Of a stretch of DNA of 18,370 bases, positions 14,619 to 18,370 are shown in pieces (position 1 is the stretch's first letter; each line of letters opens with the position of its first letter). Where the stretch lies: positions 1-18,370 of the forward strand of contig DASSNC010000006.1 in the NCBI GenBank assembly GCA_035688305.1, given 5' to 3'. The position numbers were made by a program, and so were the translations under genes. This DNA comes from 66-474 sp035688305 (GTDB lineage Bacteria; Pseudomonadota; Gammaproteobacteria; Xanthomonadales; Rhodanobacteraceae). The notes under the pieces are model-generated. The model was given only the letters and a program-made list of their open reading frames with translations. It was not told the origin of the DNA and did not search any database.

Positions 14619-15017
14619 TTACCGATGCATCGGCAACACCGATGGATTCCTCGTGCTGCCACCCCCGCAAAAAAGGGGACGGAGGTAATTAAAAGCTAGG
14701 CATGATTTGAACCGACCTTGCCAGAGTGGCCCACAGCGCTGATGTCGGTGGTTGAAGGCTTGCCCGTAGCATTGGCCTGGCTTGCGCATCGCCCGCGAGA
14801 ACGCGTCGCGTTGGGGCGACGTCAGCAGCAGGTGCGCGTGATTGTCCATGAACACGTAGGCGTGGACGGCGATGCCGTGCTCCACCGCGATGTCGAAGAG
14901 CAGTTGGCGGAGGTGTTGGCGGTCGGTGTCGTCAACGAAAATTGCGCAACGATTGACGCCACGTTGGGTGACATGGAGAGGGATATCGGGAACGTGGAGT
15001 CGCGGCTGGCATGGCAT
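14619..15017 (-). pseudogene. REP-associated tyrosine transposase (RAYT, Y1_Tnp), C-terminally truncated
   Basis: The ORF begins M-P-C-Q-P-R-L-H-V-P-D-I-P-L-H-V-T-Q-R-G, the standard RAYT N-terminus. The HUH motif is N-H-A-H-L-L-L with H60 and H62; Y84 in G-Q-C-Y-G-Q is the likely catalytic tyrosine. Homology runs through L-W-Q-G-R-F-K-S-C-L to L107 (about 14697) and then stops exactly at the family 1 repeat. The frame continues through the repeat as F-N-Y-L-R-P-L-F and beyond, which is not transposase sequence. RAYTs are usually around 220 residues or more, so about half is lost. RAYTs cut and move REP-type repeats as single-stranded DNA; this copy has its catalytic residues but is probably non-functional. 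A weak AAGG lies before the ATG. Confidence 0.85.
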
Positions 15018-15127
15018 GACGCAAGCCTTGCAGCGCCCGATGCGTCGCCCAGCTGGCCAGGGACGGGTTGTCTTGTAGGCCGTCTGCCCGGGCTGGCGTC
15101 AGTTAATTACCTCCGTCCCCTTTTTTT
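14669..15127. mobile_element. RAYT remnant unit bounded by 24-bp family 1 inverted repeats
   Basis: The left arm (14669-14692) is six A followed by GGGGACGGAGGTAATTAA, and the right arm (15103-15127) is its reverse complement, perfect over 24 bp. Between them lie 410 bp holding the 5' half of a RAYT gene and about 85 bp upstream of it. This is the layout of a small transposable unit, and it links family 1 to RAYT mobilisation. No target duplication was recognised. Confidence 0.75.
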
Positions 15128-16007
15128 GCATGCGGGCGGCCTGGGCGTCTTTTTCGAGCCACAACTCAGTGATCCATGACTTGATTCGTCGCCGAAAGGC
15201 AGGGTCTTCGTCGTAGCTGCCGATCAATTCCGGGCTGATCGGCAGTTCGCGCACATGGACATGCACGGCGTGCACACGGCCGGCGATCAAGTCCAACAGG
15301 GTGCAAGATCCTTCGGGGTAGACGATCGTGACGTCGAGTATCGCGTGCAACGCCTCGCCCATGGCGTCAAGCACGAAGGCCGCGCCGCCGGCCTTGGGTC
15401 GCAGCAGATAGTGGAATGGTGATTTTTGCGTCGCCTGTTTCGCTGGCGTGAAACGGGTGCCTTCGGCAAAGTTCATCACCGCCACCGGCGTGTGCCGGAA
15501 TTTTTCGCAGGCCTTGCGGGTTGCCTCGCGATCCTTGCCTTGCAGCTCGGGGTGGCGCAGCAAAGTTTGCGCCGAGTAGCGTTTCATGAACGGGAAATCC
15601 AGTGCCCACCACGCCATGCCCAACAGGGGCACCCAGATCAATTGCTGTTTCAGGAAGAAGCGCAGGAACGGGATGCGCCGATTGAACACTTTCTGCAATA
15701 CGGGGATGTCTACCCAGCTTTGGTGGTTGCACAGCACCAGGTAGTTGCCGTCGCGGCGTAGTCCATCCAGCCCCTCGACCTGCCAATCGATTCGCGTGAA
15801 AACTTCAAACAGCGCGTTGTTGACCCCGATCCAGCTTTCCGCGATCGCCACCAGCGCGCGCGCGAGCAGTCGGCGCAGGGCGGGAATTGGCACGACGACC
15901 TTGACCAACGCCAGTGCCATCAGCGGCACGATGTGGAGCATGCTGTTGAGCAACAGCAGCAGCATCGCCAGCGGGACGCGCAGCAGGTTGGGTACGGTGG
16001 CGAACAT
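15099..16007 (-). CDS. yihG: YihG-like membrane acyltransferase (PlsC family)
   Basis: The 302-residue protein matches E. coli YihG along its length as far as I can recall that sequence. Hydrophobic segments lie at about 8-45. The HX4D acyltransferase motif N-H-Q-S-W-V-D is at about 94-100, then F-L-K-Q-Q-L-I-W-V-P and F-A-E-G-T-R-F follow. It is expected to acylate a lysophospholipid-type acceptor at the inner membrane. The last residues, Q-K-K-G-T-E-V-I-N, are translated from the inverted family 1 repeat at 15103-15127, with the TGA just after it. The natural end of the family is close to E-K-D-A-Q-A-A-R. At the other end, the start (ATG 16007, or GTG 16022 inside a repeat) lies next to family 1 copies and no ribosome binding site is seen. 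Confidence 0.9.
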   Translation of the reverse strand: MFATVPNLLRVPLAMLLLLLNSMLHIVPLMALALVKVVVPIPALRRLLARALVAIAESWIGVNNALFEVFTRIDWQVEGLDGLRRDGNYLVLCNHQSWVDIPVLQKVFNRRIPFLRFFLKQQLIWVPLLGMAWWALDFPFMKRYSAQTLLRHPELQGKDREATRKACEKFRHTPVAVMNFAEGTRFTPAKQATQKSPFHYLLRPKAGGAAFVLDAMGEALHAILDVTIVYPEGSCTLLDLIAGRVHAVHVHVRELPISPELIGSYDEDPAFRRRIKSWITELWLEKDAQAARMQKKGTEVIN

Positions 16008-16010
16008 ACG

Positions 16011-16048
16011 AAAAGGGGACACGAAAAGGGACGGAAAGGGGACGGAGG
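16011..16048 (+). repeat. Tandem partial family 1 units before element B
   Basis: Three successive partial units, AAAAGGGGAC, AAAAGGGAC and AAAGGGGACGGAGG, lead into element B. The last, GGGGACGGAGG at 16038-16048, is the left target duplication of element B. The array lies directly upstream of the acyltransferase start. Confidence 0.8.
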
Positions 16049-16348
16049 CTGGGGTTTCCCCACGCAGTTTTGCAGGGCATTCGAGTATTTACGACCGCAG
16101 GTAATGGAAAACTCCCTCTCCCCCAACGGCTGCATCGATGGGGGAGAGGGCGGGGGTGAGGGGGCGAAAAGCCAGTTGCTTGCGGAAAGCTTGGTCAACT
16201 CCCAGGCGCGGACCGGCTCACTTCGCTCTGAATGTGCGTACGTTGAACGATCAAGCCCAGCCCCCTCACCCAACCCTCTCTCCCGCAAGCGTCGCGGGGG
16301 AGAGGGCTTGTCCCTGGCGCACCGTGGAAAAACGTGGGGATGCCTCAG
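16049..16348 (-). mobile_element. MITE-like element, copy B (300 bp), inverted relative to copy A
   Basis: The terminal repeats are CTGGGGTTTCCCCACG (16049-16064) and CGTGGGGATGCCTCAG (16333-16348), imperfect copies of those of element A. The flanking duplication is GGGGACGGAGG (16038-16048) and GGGGACAGAGG (16349-16359). Internal hairpins are at 16114-16150 and 16274-16306. The interior aligns with copy A only when reverse-complemented; the 51-bp central segment at 16206-16256 differs from copy A at one position. No gene is seen inside. It fills most of the 397-bp gap between the acyltransferase and M48 genes. Confidence 0.8.
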
Positions 16349-16388
16349 GGGGACAGAGGTGATTATTCAGTGGTCCATCCCGTTCGTG
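16349..16388 (+). repeat. Degenerate family 1 right half with extended flank
   Basis: GGGGACAGAGGTGATTATT continues the family 1 repeat split by element B. Fourteen nucleotides after its GAGG stands TCCATCCCGTTCGTG (16374-16388), identical in sequence and spacing to 9714-9728. Confidence 0.7.
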
Positions 16389-16404
16389 ACGCCGGGGCAT
16401 TCAT

Positions 16405-17745
16405 TCACCGCGCTGCCGCCGGCTCAATCGGGCCGCCGCTGCGTACCGCAGGGTCGTCGAGATTTTCTGCTTTCCAGATCATCGCGCGATGGATACGTTG
16501 CCAGCCGCTGGGATGGTCATAGAAGACGAACTCCTCAACCGGGCCCGGGTGCATCTTGCGGTATTCGGACAACTGCACGGCGGCTTGTGCGAAACCATCA
16601 GGCTGGCGCGCGGCGTTCAGGCCGAAGGCGTCGGCTTCGGCTTCCATCGTGCGGGTGATGGTGTTGGTCACCGGCGTCAGCGCGAACATGAAAATCGCCA
16701 GCAGCGCGGCGAGCAGGGGCAGGCCGGCGACGTCGCCGATACCGCGCAGTCCCCAACGTTGCCCCCAGCGGCGTTCGGCCCAGTCGAAGCCCCAGCGCAC
16801 GAACGCGAAGGCAAACACGATGATGATGCCGAAGAACACGATGCCCTTGTAGACGTGGTTCAGCACGTAATGGCCCATTTCGTGGCCAAGCACGGCTTTC
16901 ACCTCCGCGGGCGAGCTGCGGTTGAGCAGGTTGTCGTTGAGGCTGATGCGAGTGGTGCCGAACATGCCACTGACGTTGGCGCTGATGCGCTTGCTTTGGC
17001 GCGAGGCATCGAACTGGTAGACGTTGGTGGCGGGAATCCCGTTGGCGCGCGCCATCGACAGCACCTGCGCTTTCAGGGGACTGTCGGGCAACGGCTTGTA
17101 GGTGTTGAACAGCGGCGAGATGTAGACCGGTGCGATGGTGGCGACGAACATCATGAACACGATCGCCACGCCGGCGCCCCACAGCCACCAGGTCCGGGTG
17201 GCCTTGCGGATCACCGCATAGATGATGACCAGCGCGATCGTGCCAAGGATCAGGCCCACGATCAACCCCTTGGCCTGCTCGCCGAACCAGCCGCCCATGC
17301 TGAGGTTGGAGAGTCCGTACTGGTGTTCGCGGAAGTAGCCTTCGTAGAGGCTCCACGGCAGCGTCAGCAGCGCGGTCAACACGATGTACTGGATCGCGTA
17401 GATCGCGGTCTGCAACCAGCGCCAGCGCGTGATGCGTTCACCAAGGTTGCGCATGCGCGCGGACAACCGCGTGCCGAGCAGCAGCCATGCCACGCCCAGC
17501 GCGACCAGCAGGTCCCACAGGATCAGCCAGTAGCCGCCTTCGAAATACGCATCGGACTTTGCCCGTTGCGCGGGCGACAGTTCGGCCATGTAGGCGTCGG
17601 TCGCGGCGTTGACGTCAAAGTGCGTGGCAGGTGTCGCGATGGTTTGCGCCTGCGGTGGTGGTGTGGAAGTCGCTTGCGGCGTTTGCGCCCACGCCACGCC
17701 CACGGCCAGAAGAACAAGCAGCAGCACGCCAATCAGTTTTTTCAT
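16405..17745 (-). CDS. M48 family (Ste24-like) membrane zinc metallopeptidase
   Basis: The 446-residue protein has a signal or first membrane helix (about 3-20), then further helices at about 72-92, 112-132, 158-180, 188-212, 301-318 and 342-360. The zinc-binding H-E-M-G-H is at 288-292 and the downstream ligand motif E-A-E-A-D at 368-372. N-terminal M48_N and C-terminal M48 domains are in the usual order, close to CAAX prenyl protease 1 (Ste24). In bacteria such proteins take part in membrane protein quality control; the role here is inferred. ATG 17745 was chosen because it opens the signal segment. The frame runs to 17829, but that part is repeat sequence. The upstream spacer carries the family 2 repeat array. 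Confidence 0.93.
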   Translation of the reverse strand: MKKLIGVLLLVLLAVGVAWAQTPQATSTPPPQAQTIATPATHFDVNAATDAYMAELSPAQRAKSDAYFEGGYWLILWDLLVALGVAWLLLGTRLSARMRNLGERITRWRWLQTAIYAIQYIVLTALLTLPWSLYEGYFREHQYGLSNLSMGGWFGEQAKGLIVGLILGTIALVIIYAVIRKATRTWWLWGAGVAIVFMMFVATIAPVYISPLFNTYKPLPDSPLKAQVLSMARANGIPATNVYQFDASRQSKRISANVSGMFGTTRISLNDNLLNRSSPAEVKAVLGHEMGHYVLNHVYKGIVFFGIIIVFAFAFVRWGFDWAERRWGQRWGLRGIGDVAGLPLLAALLAIFMFALTPVTNTITRTMEAEADAFGLNAARQPDGFAQAAVQLSEYRKMHPGPVEEFVFYDHPSGWQRIHRAMIWKAENLDDPAVRSGGPIEPAAAR

Positions 17746-17785
17746 GGAAGCCCCCGCCCTCAGAGAGAAACTGCAATCTACATGC

Positions 17786-17966
17786 AAAACCGGGGTCAGA
17801 GTCGACTTTTTTCGGACGCCCGCCATCAACGCCCGCTACCTTTCAAAAAGTCGACTCTGACCCCGGTTTTCGGACGCCCGCCATCGACGCCCGCTACCTT
17901 TCAAAAAGTCGACTCTGACCCCGGTTTTCCCGATTTCAGACCCCGAGCTCGACTCTGACCCCGGTC
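17786..17966. repeat. Family 2 repeat array: 26-bp inverted pair plus 58-bp tandem units
   Basis: Copy 1 is direct (17786-17811). Copies 2 (17845-17870) and 3 (17903-17928) are inverted and lie in two 58-bp tandem units (17813-17870 and 17871-17928) that differ at a single position (CATCAACG versus CATCGACG). A partial fourth copy is at 17948-17965. Copies 1 and 2 form a perfect 26-bp stem with a 33-nt loop, and on the minus strand the stem ends in TTTT, so it could terminate transcripts from the CocE gene. The array starts right after the stop codon of that gene and ends about 40 bp before the M48 start. Confidence 0.9.
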
Positions 17967-17971
17967 AGGTT

Positions 17972-18370
17972 TCAGGCCAGCGGCAACAGTACGGCGCTGC
18001 ACGCGTCGGGGCCGTGCTCGATCGTCACCGTGGCCTTTTGGTAGTCCTCCGGTTTCGCGAACAGGATGTTCGGCACGTACGTTTGCGGGTTGCGGTCGTA
18101 GAGCGGGAACAGGCTGGACTGGATCTGCACCATGATCCGGTGGCCGGGCCGGAATTCGTGGTTCACGGTCGGCAGGCGGAACTTGTATTCCTGCACTTCG
18201 TTGGCCGGAATGGGCGAGGGCTCGGAAAAACTCTCGCGGTAGCGGCCGCGGAAGATGTCCAGCGCGACCGGGTGCAGGTAACCGCCCATGCCGGGATCGG
18301 TCGGATCGGTGCCGGGGTAGACGTCGATCAGCTTGACCACGAAGTCGCCATCGGTACCGGTGGTGCGCGC
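17972..18370 (-). CDS. CocE/NonD family hydrolase, C-terminal part (partial at window edge)
   Basis: The visible 132 residues start A-R-T-T-G-T-D-G-D-F-V-V-K-L-I-D-V-Y-P and continue in frame to the window edge, so the true start lies outside. The segment R-G-R-Y-R-E-S-F, the stretch V-N-H-E-F-R-P-G-H-R-I-M-V-Q-I-Q-S-S-L-F-P, and the Y-D-R-N-P ending are typical of the jelly-roll C-terminal domain of X-Pro dipeptidyl-peptidase/CocE esterases (PF08530 type). The catalytic Ser-Asp-His domain is outside the window, so substrate and intactness cannot be judged. The TGA at 17972 lies immediately beside the family 2 repeat array. Confidence 0.88.
   Translation of the reverse strand, partial: ARTTGTDGDFVVKLIDVYPGTDPTDPGMGGYLHPVALDIFRGRYRESFSEPSPIPANEVQEYKFRLPTVNHEFRPGHRIMVQIQSSLFPLYDRNPQTYVPNILFAKPEDYQKATVTIEHGPDACSAVLLPLA

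Noticed and set aside
14619..14696. C-terminal end of the RAYT frame after residue 107.
   Set aside because: These codons are the family 1 repeat and neighbouring spacer, so the frame continues by chance past the break in homology.
16489..17958. Long plus-strand open frame opposite the M48 protease.
   Set aside because: It has the low-complexity composition of an antisense frame and runs through the family 2 array. The minus-strand protein has HEMGH and membrane helices.
17786..17966. CRISPR-like array.
   Set aside because: The repeats are in mixed orientation, and the tandem 58-bp units are almost identical over their full length, so there are no variable spacers.

Overview
The window looks like a chromosomal accessory stretch from a high-GC gammaproteobacterium, most plausibly of the order Lysobacterales (Xanthomonadales/Rhodanobacteraceae type). 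This is an inference from gene content (YihG-type acyltransferase, DUF6164 and DUF5694 proteins, an ExxER-less POT transporter, a periplasmic lipoprotein Cu/Zn superoxide dismutase) and from the repeats present. No rRNA, tRNA or CRISPR array was seen.

Layout. Positions 1-138 are the end of an IS3-type insertion sequence cut by the window edge. Positions 213-4029 hold four minus-strand accessory genes: a 470-residue unknown protein with an HNH-like cysteine/histidine pattern, a membrane-anchored Mrr-type nuclease with a zinc ribbon, a small acidic protein, and an EVE/PUA-like plus HNH nuclease. Positions 4208-7751 hold a minus-strand series of exported proteins: a diheme cytochrome c, a 91-residue secreted protein, a possible 54-residue ORF, a 433-residue secreted protein and a lipoprotein. 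From 8508 to 14574 come mostly housekeeping-type genes: a DUF5694/TraB-like protein, sodC, a methyltransferase, a DUF6164 membrane protein, a POT-family transporter and a PAS-GGDEF diguanylate cyclase. Positions 14619-18370 hold a truncated REP-associated tyrosine transposase (RAYT), a YihG-like acyltransferase, an M48 protease and the C-terminal part of a CocE/NonD hydrolase.

The most striking content is not the genes but the interspersed repeats. Family 1 (core GGGGACGGAGGTAATTAA) occurs about nine times, intact or degenerate, and forms a perfect 24-bp inverted repeat around the truncated RAYT gene. Family 2 (core GGGGTCAGAGTCGACTTT) occurs singly and as an inverted plus tandem array (58-bp units) before the M48 gene. 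A third element is a 299/300-bp non-coding, MITE-like sequence with 16-bp terminal inverted repeats and two internal hairpins. It is present twice, at 7833-8131 and 16049-16348, in opposite orientations. Each copy has split a family 1 repeat and duplicated about 9-11 bp of it. The window therefore shows a small nested repeat system: a MITE that targets or tolerates the terminal repeat of a RAYT-type element. One host gene (the acyltransferase) has had its C-terminus and its leader rewritten by these repeats.

All family names come from recognising motifs by eye. No database search was run.
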